Assembly: GCF_004193775.1 (NCBI RefSeq)
Contig: NC_041002.1
Coordinates: 8,902,485 to 8,966,484, forward strand
From: Glycine soja
Taxonomy: Eukaryota > Streptophyta > Magnoliopsida > Fabales > Fabaceae
Length of the DNA: 64,000 nt
Direction: 5' to 3'
Positions 1 through 11,385 of the stretch are shown here, piece by piece (the stretch's first letter is position 1; each line of letters starts with the position of its first letter). The notes under the pieces were generated by a model. It saw only the letters and a program-made list of their open reading frames with translations. It made no database searches and had not been told where the DNA came from. The translations under genes were made by a program, and so were the position numbers.

Positions 1-285
1 ATTTCTCTTTTCGCAATGTATGGATCCTCGCACCACTCCCTACCCACCATAAGACCTTTGATACCATTGCATATTTTTCTCCAATTATCCATAGCATGGG
101 AATATTTAGTGTTTGCATCACCTTTCCTCAACCACTTAATTCTTGACTTTTGGAGAAGTATAGATTCAAGTATCCTAGCTTGCTTTCAAAAGTTTTTTTA
201 TCAACTCCTCTCTATGGCACAAGTCCTCCAAAGAAAGTTCTCCTTGAATTTGAATTTTGATACATCATATTAATAGAGTTGATAT
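1..285 (-). mobile_element. LINE (non-LTR) reverse transcriptase fragment
   Basis: Read on the minus strand, about 180 down to 1 gives a stretch containing QKSRIKWLRKGDANTKYSH, the conserved linker just before the reverse transcriptase core of plant L1-type LINEs (family consensus QKSRxKWLKEGDxNTKxFH). Upstream on that strand (270 to 180) a second frame reads like the preceding helical linker (CHREELIKKLLKA), so a frameshift lies near 180. The element runs off the left edge. It is a dead fragment, and the plus-strand open frame over the same bases is only a shadow. I am confident of the LINE identity but not of the right-hand boundary. Confidence 0.8.
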
Positions 286-3194
286 TTCTTAATTCAAATA
301 ATTTATTTTCATAATTTCTTGCTCAATTTCAAAAGACTTATTTCTTTAATTTGTTCCAAATTGACATAACAAAATATTTATTATTAATAATTAAATATCT
401 ACTATTTTCTTTATTATATTTATATTCATAAATTTTATTTAAAATTCAAAAACATATGTGCAAAGCACGAAAAAACTAGTAGCCACTAGAAAAATGGAAG
501 ATGATGAAATCCATATATACAAAGGCTGTAAATAAGTCAGCATTGTCATACATGTTTGACTATTCAATACCACAAGCTATTATACATCTTAGACAAATTC
601 CATGTAGAAATTTCATCAAACCCTAACCCTGTGTTTGGATGGATACTTTTAACAGAGTACTTCATTTTAAATGAGATATTGAATATCTGTCATTTTAAAT
701 TTAGTGTTTGGATAATAATTTAAAGGGAAATTGAATATCTGGGATTTTAATAGGGAGTTTTAATTAACAGAAAATGAATAGTATGAAATTCTCTTAAAAA
801 CTAAAGAATTTCAATTTCTTCTCGTACCACTCCTCTCTCTGTGTACTTACTCCTCTCTCTCGGTGTTTCCTCAAAGGTTCCAAGAACTCCCTTGTGATTT
901 CGACCCGCAATCTCACTCCCTTGCGATTTCGACCCACACTCTCACTGTGCCATGGTGGTTCATACAAGGTTCTTTCGTTTTTTCCAAAACTCTCACGGTG
1001 GTTCATAAATTGCAGAAGGGTTTCATTTTTTTCGTTAATTTGTGATTTGTTTTTTTTTATTTAGTTGTTTGATTTCATTGGTTTTGTTTTTGACTTGATT
1101 GGGTTTCGCTGATTTCTTGCTCATTGTGCTTTGTTGTTGTTGGATTTTTCCCGCAACACCGATTCCATCATAAAGAGGCCTCGAGTAGCATATGACCCTG
1201 CACTATAGGTGCTTGTGTTTATTCTTGAATGATGTTTTCTGCTACAACATGAATCAAGGTGTATTGCAAATTTGTTAGGAATAGACCTTTGGCTTTCTTG
1301 TGAAATTATGAGATGAACGGACCTAAATTGTGTTGAATCTAATATGTCATAATGGGCTAGGATTACTTTCTGATTTGAACTGATATAATTCTCTGTGTAA
1401 TCCATTATGGCATATTTTATGTTTTGTAAATAATTCATGGTTTTAGATTATTTTTGTCAATTTAGATCACCTGTATAAGATGGTTAAGGTAGAAATCATA
1501 CCTTTATAGGTCATGTGTGGTATAGGATGATAAGATCAATTGAGATAATGTAATTATCTTTCTTAAGATAAGATAATTATCTTCTAGCGGGAGAATCAGG
1601 GTCTTTGAATTATCCCTTAGCTGTTAGAGGCTTCTAACCCTGTGCTTTTAACCCTTAGCTATTAGAACCTAATTAAGGATCTAGCTGTTGATATTTACCC
1701 TGTGGATATTCCTAAGGCTCCTCATCTTAATGAGATGGTCAGAAACCCAGCTACTCCTTCCCCTGCTAAGTCTATTCTTCTATAGAGATTTTTCCACAAG
1801 AAAAATTGCCCACAGATGAAGTTCTAGCAATCAGGGGCTAAAATATTTTCTCTGAGTACATCTTGTGTTGCTCCTTGAGTCCACTCATCACTTGTTTTTT
1901 TATTTCCCTTTTGCTAATTACCTTTGGAGTTGGCTGGTTGGTAAGTTAAAAATCACTCTCAGCCTTATCTCCCTCAAGTTGTTTTGATAACTTCTTGAAT
2001 AAGCAACTGCAAGATGTTATTTAGCCAATAAGTGTGTGTGACTCTGTAGGAATCACTTATCAATACATAAATACTACATGTGTATGCATTATTGCAGAAA
2101 GAGGTGTGAAGAAAACAGAAAATTGTTCAGCCTTCAAACTACATTCTTGTTTTGTTTTTCTGCATGATGTTGTAGGCTCTGTAGCCCAACATATGCTATA
2201 TTTTCTTGTGTTAGAGACTTTTATACCACCTCTAAAATACCGCCAGCATATAGTAATAATAGCTATATGTTTACGGACACCCTCCCAAAGATTAATAGTA
2301 GCTATATGTTTAGAGACTTTAAGCAAAAGATTTCATAAAATGAAAGATAGCTAGATTAAGTACAAGGACAATTCTCAATACAAATAATGTCAGTAGACTG
2401 TGCATTCAGAAGGTTCGTTATTGTTTCTTCATCATACTGCTCAATGAGTTTTGCCTGTTCCCACAACACACCAAATCAGATGCTAAGTTAGTACTTAAGT
2501 AGTAGCAGATATCTTGAAAAAACTAAAGCACAACAAAGCAAGGGAAGTATATAATTTATTAGTTGGATAAAATTTGTTCATGTTTTAGTTCTCAGTACAT
2601 AGTTAGTTGGATTTATCCAAATTGCTTCAAAGAAAAAATGTAACATGGGGAACATTCATTTTTATAAGGGAATCTAAGTACTTAAGCCTATAAACTTAAA
2701 AAGTCCAAGCATGCACAGAATGGTCAATGATATAAACTTAACATTCATTTTTTTTGCTTGATATAGTTCATAGTTCCGTATAACAACAGACAATCGTTAT
2801 TGCCCTTTCCTAAAATTTTAAAACTACTAAAATTGGTAATTATCTTCTTCTGCCTTCTCCAAAATATATAGTATACGGTGTCGCAATTGGGGTCGCGGTG
2901 GGATGACGAAAAATCAAAACAATATGTTTTAAACAATAAGTAGAGTCACCAATAATATTTTTTACTTGAAAATTAAAATAAAAAAGTCTTCCATAATCAA
3001 ATTTGGGTTTGGGAATATGATTTCACCAATAATATTCTTTTGCCTTCTCCTTAAGCAAGTGAATATGATTTCAACATGTTTATTTTAGAAAAAAAAAATT
3101 GAAACACCAAGTTATCACAGCTTGTATCCCAAAACTTTAAGGATTAGGTGGATTTCACATCCAATTAACTTATTGTCTTTTAATAATTTGTCAA
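286..3194. other. AT-rich intergenic stretch, nothing certain
   Basis: No recognisable coding region. At 628-730 the sequence has repeated GTGTTTGGAT motifs of the kind found at the ends of plant hAT and Harbinger MITEs, but I could not find a matching opposite end or target duplication. Around 800-1010 it is pyrimidine-rich with two near-identical copies of CGATTTCGACCC-like text. Short open frames here (for example near 1121-1438 and 2034-2354) lack any motif I know and are treated as chance. Confidence 0.5.

Positions 3195-3247
<53 letters not shown>
3195..3247. repeat. (TTA)n microsatellite
   Basis: About 17 units of an ATT/TTA trinucleotide repeat run without interruption. It lies in AT-rich intergenic DNA about 170 bases left of the solo LTR. 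Confidence 0.95.
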
Positions 3248-3248
<1 letters not shown>

Positions 3249-3421
3249 AATAATTTCAAGCTGTGTGTTCTCAAATATCTAAAAATGTTGATAAAACTAT
3301 AATTAAACAATACATTAAGTTTTATTAATTTAAGTTTTAATATAATTTTTTTACTACAAAGTACTCATATTATTTCATTAAAAATACAACTCTTTAATTA
3401 ATAGCCTTTCTAATTACTTTA

Positions 3422-4763
3422 TGTTGATGGATTGACAAGTGCACCAATGCGTCTCAAATAGTAAAGTTAAAACTGAAGTCCGAGTATCGCATCACAGGGA
3501 CTTTGTTTGTACTTAGGTAGATGAATATTTAATTAAGAATTTTTTTTTTGGAAAAGGTAGTAGAAAACAATAAATTAAATTGCTGAAAATTAAATCAAAC
3601 AAGAAAAAGAATTAAACATGAATTTAAATTAATTAATTAAAGACAGAAAAGATGAGAAAATCCAATAATATTGTAGAAAGAAATTCAGAAGATGAGAATG
3701 TTGGGAACTTAGCCTACCAAAGCTACTCCTTGATGTAATGTTAATAAGTTTTCTCTATTCATAATTATCCCAATTTACATCTATATCTGCTAGTATACTC
3801 TAACTTAGGTCCCCGCATGAAAGAGTCTAATTTATCTATTTTCTCTCCCAAATCCCTTTGCAGAGCTAAAATAGTAAATTGCATTAAGAATAGAGATATA
3901 TAATAGGCTAAACAAATATCAACCTATCCTTAGTGATGACTTTATTTAGATACCATTTTCCAGTTCTATTAGAAAATAATATTTCCCAACGCTACCTCTA
4001 AAACTTACCATGCAAATGGGTGATCAAGCCACAAGCAATAATATTAAGCACAAAAGAAGATAATGCAAAAGTAATATTCATAAATAGATAAGAAGAGAAA
4101 TTACATCAATAGTAGTTGGCTGTCAAGTTTCCAACAAAGGGGTTTTAGCCTCTCATTGTCATGGAGACTTAACAATTGCAAGAGGAGAATATTTAGTAAA
4201 GGGGAAAAAGATAAGAAAGGGAATGAAGGGAAGGAATGACCCACATTGCTTGTTTCTCCTTCTTCTAGCCTTTGCCTTCTATAAGGAATTATATTCTTTT
4301 GGAATTTCTATGTGTTTTCTCCTTCTTCTTTCTTCTTTTTTTATAGGTGGAGATTAGCGGGCTTCTGAATTAGTTTGATTTCCTTAATTAGTCTTTCTTT
4401 TCTTAATTATTATGCTTTCCTCAATTAGTATTCTTTCCTTAATTAGTCATTCTTTTCTCAATTAGTCTTCTTTCCTTAATTAACTTTCTTTCCTCAATTA
4501 GCTTGTTTTCCTTAATTAGTATTCTTTCCTTAATTAGTCATTCTTTTCTCAATTAGCTTGTTTTTCTTAATTATTCCTGCATTTTTGGCCTTTTATTTTA
4601 CTCACTAAGCTTCATAAATCTATCACTTTTAATATTCTCTGCACAAAAACTTAAATGATGTTAATTTCATAATTATTTGCTCAAAAAGGAAAAATTAGAA
4701 GAGAAAAATTACAAATTTCTCTATAATTTAACCCCAAAATATATTCATAATTAGCCTCCATCA
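3422..4763 (-). mobile_element. Solo LTR (probably Ty3/gypsy), 1342 bp
   Basis: The segment starts TGTTGATGG and ends CCTCCATCA, and is flanked on both sides by the perfect 5-bp duplication CTTTA (3417-3421 and 4764-4768). Near its left end, read on the minus strand, it has the tail typical of legume gypsy LTRs (cacttgtcaatcc, and a 'ccctgtgatgcgatactcgg' segment), which suggests minus orientation. No internal retrotransposon region is present, so it is a solo LTR left by recombination between the two LTRs. It contains a minisatellite at 4376-4576. The boundaries are well supported; the family assignment is less so. Confidence 0.85.
4376..4576. repeat. Minisatellite, about 19-20 bp unit
   Basis: About ten imperfect tandem copies of a unit close to TTCTTTCCTTAATTAGTCA. 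Copies alternate between CCTTAATTAG and CTCAATTAG cores. The array lies inside the solo LTR and probably grew there by slippage. Confidence 0.85.
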
Positions 4764-4965
4764 CTTTACAATATAAATCAATATGTCAAAATTACTCTAA
4801 ATTAATAAATGTCAAATAAAAATTTAAATTTAAATTATAAAATTAATGACATGCATAAAAATTAATTTTAGGTAGTTTAATCAATATTTATATAGTGTTT
4901 ACAATTTCATTAAGTAAATAAAAATATTTGTAAACACTAAATGACTAAACTAAATATTGTATATT

Positions 4966-7900
4966 GTTGAACCATCTAATAAGTGAAAAATTTGCATTTT
5001 TAAAAAAAAATATAAAGTCATCTCTCACGATCACCTTTTATGCCTGCTGACTCACCATTTGCAATTGAACACTATTAGAGTATATAAATGTAAAACTATT
5101 CAAATAGTTTAGTTAGAGTTGTTAGCCTTTGCCAATAACAACCTCAACTTAAGGAATGTACATCTATTGACAACTATACTACTCTCAGTTTAGAAAGTTA
5201 TAAGTATGTCTTTTGCAACCAACTTTCTCTCAAGTTAATGAAATGAGATTCATTCATTCTATTATACAAAATTTCTTCTTAGATGCTATCTAGAGCCATT
5301 TTTTTTAAGCTTTTCCCCTCTTTGAAATTTCTAAGTCTTCTTTTTCTTCTCGAAGCTTCTAAGCTTCTCGTTCATGGCTTCTGTTGTTTCTCAGTCCTTT
5401 CCTAACTCCATTGTTGAGAAGCTTAATGATTCAAGCTATCTCCATTGGAGACAACATGTTGAGCCTGTGATCAAGTCGCACAAGTTGCAATGTTTTGTGG
5501 TGAATCCGGTTGTTCCGTCGTGATATCTCACCAAAGAAGATCGTGAAGCTGATAACGTCAATATCGCATATGAAGCGTGGGAGGTTCAAGACCAAGCGCT
5601 ACTTGTTTGGCTCCAATCAACACTTTCAAAGCCCGTTCTATCACGAGTGCTTAGATCGATCCACACCTATGAAGTTTGGGAGAAGATTCATGAGTACTTC
5701 AGTCTTCAGATGAAGTCTCGTGCACGCCAATTATGAATTGTGCAAGATCAAAGGATTTGTTTATGAGCTCGCTGGTGTTGGAGTGTTGGTTCGTCATGAA
5801 GAGTACACCTATGCGCTTCTTGAAGGATTTCCTTCCGATTATGCGCCTGTTGTCTCTGTTATTGAGAGCGAGAAGCATACGTCTTCCATTGTCAAAATTA
5901 GGACACTACTCTACGGTTATGAGATTCGCCTTGTTCGTTACAAGGTCTTAGTTCTCCTTCAGTAAACTATACTCAGGGATATTCAAACCCTAATTTGTAC
6001 AAATCTACTAATTCTGATGGTTTTCGTGGTTCGTATGGTCGCGGAGGTAGTAACTGTGGTGGTTTCAGTGATCGTGGTGGCATTAATGGTGGCACTGGTC
6101 ACAGTGGTGGTGTCTGCAGCAAAGGTCACGGTGGTAGCAAGTTTCCCAACTTTCAATGCTAGATCTATCTTAAGTATGGTCACACGATGAATATTTGCCA
6201 TTTCCATTCTAGCATGAGTTATCAACCTCATGAATCCCTTACCTTCTTTGATCAAAGTACACTTCAACCTATTCCCTACACCTTTGGATCTATCAGAACC
6301 TCTAACACTTAGATCAATCCTAATTCAAATTCTAGAACCACTACTCAAGCTTCAACACATCCAAGTGTAATGCTTACTAATTCCGGCTCTCAAGGCAATG
6401 CCAACTTCACTTGGATTCCAAATTTTGGTGCTAGTTTCCATGTGACTGGTGAACCTCAAAATATCAAACAATTTAGTCACTTTGATGAATCAAATCAAAT
6501 CTTCATTGGAAACAGTGAAGGTTTAAGTATTTTTGTTGTTGTTTCCTCTTCCTTTGTGCCACCTAATGACTCTAAAATTACCTTTAAACTTCACAATTTA
6601 TTGCATGTTCCTTCAATAACTAAAAATTTATTGAGTGTGAGCCAATTTGTTAAAGATAATTTAGTCTTCTTTGAGTTTCATCCTTACATGTGTCTTGTTA
6701 AATCTCAAGGGACCAATAGAGTCCATCTTCAAGGAGTTGTTAGTGTTGATGGTCTTTATTCCTTTCACAATCTCAAGCTTCAAGATCATTTATCTATGTT
6801 GTTGTCTTCCTCAGATCCTTTTGTTGGTTCAGCCATAGTTAGTTCTTTGTCTAGTGCAGTTGATACTGTTGCAAATAAAGCCTCCAATGTTGTTTCAAAT
6901 TTTGTACTTTTGTTATCTACCAATGTCAATTTGTGGCATGCTAGGTTGGGTCATCCCAATAGTCATGTAATGAAGCTAGTCTTCAACCATTGTAAAATTT
7001 CTTCATCTAATAAAATTGATTTAGACTTTTGTGCATCATGTTGTATGGGCAAATCTCATATGTTTCCTTCTCACTCTTCTATTTCTGTATACTCTCCTCT
7101 GGAACTTATTTTTATAGATTTATGGGGACCTTCTCATATAACTTCTTATGCTGGTTCTAGATATACTTGGATCTTTCTTATAAAATCTAAAGCTAAAGCA
7201 TTATCCGTCTTCCAAAATTTTAAGTCCATGATTGAATTACAACTTAATGCTAAAATCAAGAGTGTTTAATTTGAATGAGGATGAGAGTATATATCATTCA
7301 CTGCTTTTCTAGCCACTCATGGCATTTCCCACAGACTTATTTGTCCACACACGTACCACCAAAATGGTGTGGTTGAAACAAAGCATAGACACATAGTTAA
7401 CTTGGGCATTACTTTGTTGCATCATGCATCCTTACCTTTACAGTTTTGGGATTATGCTTTTCCACTGTTGTATATCTAATTAATAGATTCCCTACAACTT
7501 CACTTAACTTTGCAATCCATTATATCAAAATGTTCAATAAAGACCCTGACTTTCATTTTCTTAAGACCTTTGGTTGTGTTTGCTTTCCCTTGTTGGGCCC
7601 TTATCATACACACAAAATTGACTTTAGATCTCAAGAGTGTCTGTTCTTAGGGTACTTCACTTCACACAAAGGTTACAAAATGTCTTTCTTTCGCTGGTAG
7701 AATCTACACTTTTAAAGATGTTCTGTTTAATGAACATAGGTTTCCCTATTCCGACAATAAAGAGTCTTGACTTCTATTTCAGTCTTAGTCCAAATCTGAC
7801 CCCACCATTAGTTAGTCATACTCCACAATCATTTCAACATTCTTCTTCCCACTCTTCTACTGCACCAAGTGTTCCCCCTGGTTTTTCTTCCATTCCTGTC

Positions 7901-8720
7901 AACTCTCCTTTAGTATCAAATTTTGTCTCTCAACATTCTAAGTCCTCAAGTTCGTACCCTCACACTCCTGAGTCATCTACTTTGCAACCTCAGACTTTAG
8001 AATCCTCTACCTCACCTCTATCATCTTCTGAGTTTGTTTTTGTCTCTAATCTTACACCAATTATTAACACTCATCCTATGCAGACTTGGTCCAAGTCTAG
8101 GATTCACAATCCTAGACTTCATCCCTCATTGTTTCTCACTCATTCTAAACCTAAGACTGTAAAATAAGTCCTTGAGAATTCTAATTGGTTTGATGTAATG
8201 CAACAAGAGTATGATGCTCTTTTGAAAAAAAAACTTGGGATTTAGTCCGTTTACCCTCCAACAGACAAGCTATTGGGTGCAACTGGGTCTTTAGAGTAAA
8301 GGATAATGTTGATGGCTCCATTAATAAGTTTAAAGTCTGGTTGGTGGCAAAGGGCTTTCACCAAGTCCATGATTTCGGTTTCCATGAGAATTTTTCCCTA
8401 TTGTGAAGCCTATCACAATCAAACTTATTCTCACTCTTGCTCTCACACATGGTTAGGAGTTGTTTTAGCTTGATGTGAATAATGCCTTTTTAAAGGGATT
8501 ACTTGAGGAAATAGTGTTCATGACACAACCTCCTAGTTTTGAAGTTGGGGATAGGTCTCTAGTTTGCAAACTAAACAAGGTTCTTTATGGTTTAAAACAA
8601 GCCCCAATGCAATGGTTTGATAGGCTGAAGTTTGCTCTTCTTTAGTTTGGTTTTGTGGGCAATAAATGTGATTCTTCCCTGTTTATCTACAAGCACCAAT
8701 CTCATATTGTTTTGATTTAA
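4966..8720 (+). mobile_element. Truncated Ty1/copia element, Ale/Retrofit-like
   Basis: The 5' LTR probably occupies about 4966 to 5272 (start uncertain). A primer-binding site resembling the initiator-Met type lies at 5284-5297 (TGCTATCTAGAGCC against the usual TGGTATCAGAGCC). Coding sequence for gag, protease, integrase and reverse transcriptase follows in that order and breaks off at about 8720 inside the reverse transcriptase. The rest of the reverse transcriptase, RNase H and the 3' LTR are missing, so the element was cut by a deletion. The clade is inferred from the gag start and the overall order. Confidence 0.75.
5374..8720 (+). pseudogene. copia gag-pol polyprotein remnant
   Basis: The ATG at 5374 opens a frame whose N-terminus (NDSSYLHWRQHVEPVIKSHK) matches copia-type gag. 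It is stopped at 5521 by TGA, consistent with a CGA-to-TGA change. Later parts appear in shifting frames: a glycine-rich stretch and degenerate zinc knuckle (about 6000-6200); a protease start WIPNFGASFHV at about 6412, where the catalytic DSGAS has become NFGAS; the pre-integrase LWHARLGHPNS motif at about 6932; the integrase core to about 7700; a serine/proline-rich linker (7780-8160); and reverse transcriptase motifs including LYGLKQAP near 8585. In intact elements this polyprotein carries out packaging, cleavage, integration and reverse transcription. Here several stops and frameshifts make it non-functional. Confidence 0.8.
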
Positions 8721-9410
8721 AATTTAGTATATATACTAAAGAAAGTGTTGTGGATCAATTAGACATTAATTTTTAAAAAATAAAGTCATTGATTAGCATT
8801 TAATTACTTGACTAATAGTAGAATTAGAATTGATTATTTTCATAAGTGGTAACAACTTGTCTCCTTTAACTAAGTGTCAGTTTGAATCATATCCAGTCCT
8901 TGTGTATGGTATAAATTGTGTTGGGGGTGAGAATACTCACCTTATGTGTGCTCATGATCTCTGATTATTTCGTATTAATATCATGATCAACAAAAAAAAA
9001 TATTTATAAAGCAATAACCATTTACTTTGAATCAAATATGCATTACTACACATGTGATTTTTAACAATATTTTTTTACCTAATACTTAGGGTGCGTTTGA
9101 TTTCCTTAAAAGACAGGACAAACAAAACAACACTAAACAGTTAGTTGGATAGGACAGACAAAACAACACTGAACAAGTAGTTGAATCATAGGATAACTTT
9201 TTGTACTGCATGCTGTTTGGTGGTCGATGCATAATACAAGTAATTTTGTATTGTATCTTATTTGATGTTTTTATGTACTACACAAAATAATGCAAATTTT
9301 ATTATAATACCCTTTGTACTATGCAATGTTTGGTTTGCACTAGAAAAAAATACAGAACAAGATTTGGAAACTTTTTAAATTATTTTATTATTTAACATAA
9401 AATTTATTAT

Positions 9411-9700
9411 CACGTAGCGTTTTGGCTAACACTACTTTTAAGTAAACAAGTTTTTTTACTTCTTTGAAGTCCACTGCCTCCTCTGTCTAGTGTCATTAAT
9501 CGCCGTCGCGAGTAGAAGTAAGCATCGCCATTAGCTCCGTGAGGATCTTCTCTCCCACGACGGCATGGTTCATGATGAGCCAAAACAACCAGCTTAGCAC
9601 CATCGACAACGTGTCCTTGCCGACGAGGAGGGAGTTCAATGTGATCTATCACAACGCTGTGGCGCTCAGTGGTTTTTCGGTGCCGTCGCGATTCTTTTTT
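9411..9700 (-). pseudogene. Captured CYP86-like cytochrome P450 fragment
   Basis: The minus strand gives LSATAL, then ITLNSLLVGKDTLSMVLSW, FWLIMNH, VGEKILTELMAML and, after stops, TEEAVDFKEVKKLVYLK followed by a short stretch resembling the start of the ExxR helix. This order matches the I-helix and following loop of CYP86-clan fatty acid hydroxylases (family form LAGRDTSSVALSWFFWLV and EEVDRLVYLKAALSETLR). The AGRDT oxygen-binding motif has become VGKDT. Only about 95 codons are present, with in-frame stops, so it cannot encode an enzyme. It is fused in the same orientation to the fasciclin fragment. Confidence 0.7.
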
Positions 9701-10012
9701 AAGGAGAGGATGGTGGTGTTGGAGGGGGAATACGGTGCGGGGGAGTAGATCGAGATGACGCCAGATTGGGAGTTGCGGGTGAGGTTCACGGAGCCGAAGT
9801 TGTCGGGGCACGACCAATGGTTTGAAGGAGCGTGGTGATGAGCTTGCCGAAGAGGGGGGAGGGCATGGAGGTCGGACCAGGAGAGGAACTGGAGGAGGAC
9901 GTGGTAGTGAAGGATGTTGACAAGGGTGGCCATGGAGAGGTGTTGACGATAGAGGTGGTCGTTAATGGTGAGGTAGGCGTTAGGGACGATAAGAATGGAG
10001 AGCAAGGTAGTC
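9701..10012 (-). pseudogene. Captured fasciclin-like arabinogalactan protein fragment
   Basis: On the minus strand this region reads like a fasciclin (FAS1) domain of a plant fasciclin-like arabinogalactan protein, a wall-associated secreted adhesion protein. I see PNAYLTINDHL, HLSMATLVNILHYHVLLQF, SDLHALP and, after a frameshift, KLITTLLQTIGRAP followed by NFGSVNLTRNSQSGVI. These correspond in order to the FAS1 H1 region, the YH motif and the following strands. There is no start codon with signal peptide and no C-terminal end. The piece joins directly, near 9700, to a P450 fragment in the same direction. The FLA assignment is by motif memory and is moderately secure. Confidence 0.6.
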
Positions 10013-10230
10013 AGAAAATAGAAATAATATTATATTTTTACTTTTGTTAAACATTGAACAAAAAATTGTATCGATGTTTAGTGAGTTACAAGTTTTTTTA
10101 GTATTTATCTAGTCCATTATTCTTTATTTTTTTTTATTTTTTTTACTGTTCTTCAGTCTCTTTTTAAATCAAACATTGAATAAATATTTTTTTTTCAAAT
10201 TCTTTATTTTTTAGTAAATCAAGCACACCC

Positions 10231-10943
10231 TTAATAAAAATATATCTAGCATTTAGTGTTGCGTGGTAGGATTTTGAATCACAATATATTATTATCAATC
10301 AATGCCCATTTGTACTAAATCTATAGGTACCAAAATCAATTGCACGAGGATTTACTTTCAAATTCTAGGAAAGTATTGAAATCAGACAAATTATCATAAA
10401 TTTAAGTTTAATTGTTAATTTTTATTCTGAAAATTAAGTAAAATTAATTTTGAATTAATTTTTGTTTCAACTATATTAATGATACATAAATCATAAATGT
10501 ATTATTCCATTTAATTTTAGAAATATATTAATTTAAATTTAATTTGTAACCGAACCAAACAATTACGAAATACCAAATAATGACATATGTAATTCGAAGA
10601 TTCAGAAACAAGATTTTTAGCACGTGAACTTCAAACTTGATTTTAGATTCTTAAATTTATTATTATGGGTTATTATAAATTCTTTTAATTTCTCTCTTTC
10701 TTTTCTGTATCACTTTCATCGATTTTTATCTCTTTTAATCAATGCTATGTATACACTCCAAATTTAGTGTCAAAATTAGTGTTTTTTTTTCCTAACTTAG
10801 GTACTCGATCCCCTATCTCTGTCACATAATTGATTCACTAATTAATAAATATGATTAGCATCCTATAGCACTCATGCTAGCTATATAATTCATCCTATGT
10901 AGCATTATTCCATCCTCAGTAGAGAACAACTGAACTAAACATC
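10231..10943. other. Region upstream of the P450 pseudogene
   Basis: About 700 bp between the Harbinger-type element and the P450 start codon. It is AT-rich, with a TATA-like CTATATAAT near 10880 at a plausible distance from the ATG at 10944. This is the likely remnant of the P450 core promoter and 5' leader. No other feature is recognised. Confidence 0.4.
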
Positions 10944-11125
10944 ATGTTGACATTTTATTATGCCATCACTTTGACGTTTTGTGCATTCTTTGCACTGCTG
11001 AAATGGAACAAAATAAGGTACTCAAGGAAAGGAACGCCTCCGGGATCATTGGGTTGGCCTTTTGTTGGGGAGACTCTAAAATTTCTCACTCAATGACCTT
11101 ATTTCATGAAAGGAAGCAGATCAAG
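10944..11125 (+). pseudogene. P450 exon 1
   Basis: The ATG at 10944 starts a 182-bp exon with a hydrophobic anchor (about 20 residues from LTFYYAITL), a basic patch, and the hinge TPPGSLGWPFVGETLKFL. TGA at 11094-11096 interrupts the frame; the family usually has glycine there, so a GGA-to-TGA change is likely. The frame then continues as PYFMKGSRS and ends at a good donor (AAG|GTACCC). The split codon joins exactly to exon 2 at 25230 (S-R-Y-G-N), which is strong evidence that exons 14 kb apart belong together. Confidence 0.9.
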
Positions 11126-11334
11126 GTACCCTACACAACCTTGACTTTCATATATTTTGTTGGGAATTATATTTTGTTTTATTTCTGTGATTTGAATAGC
11201 CTTTTGCTCTCTGATATGTGTTTTTTTTTTCCTTTTAGTTAATTCTCTTATTTTCTTTTTTCTATTTTATTTTCTAATTTTTTATTCATTTTATTCCTAA
11301 TGTTACTTTTCCAATTCCTAAAAAATTACAAATG

Positions 11335-11338
<4 letters not shown>

Positions 11339-11383
<45 letters not shown>
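11339..11383. repeat. (AT)n microsatellite
   Basis: An uninterrupted AT dinucleotide run of about 22 units in P450 intron 1. Confidence 0.95.

Positions 11384-11385
<2 letters not shown>

Larger units (their letters stand above)
9089..10230. mobile_element. PIF/Harbinger-type Pack element with captured gene pieces, 1142 bp
   Basis: Left end GGGTGCGTTTGATT and right end AATCAAGCACACCC form an imperfect inverted repeat, flanked by the 3-bp duplication TTA (9086-9088 and 10231-10233) typical of PIF/Harbinger. There is no transposase. The middle (about 9411-10012) is clearly more GC-rich than the ends and carries two host-gene fragments joined head to tail on the minus strand. The element sits about 700 bp upstream of the P450 pseudogene start, so it lies in or near that gene's old promoter region. 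The superfamily rests on the TSD and end sequence only. Confidence 0.75.

Noticed and set aside
1121..1438. 105-residue minus-strand frame as a gene
   Set aside because: No motif, AT-driven composition, and no splice or promoter context. The opposite strand text is equally uninformative.
5983..6267. Threonine-rich minus-strand frame
   Set aside because: It is the antisense of the glycine-rich and zinc-knuckle part of the copia gag.
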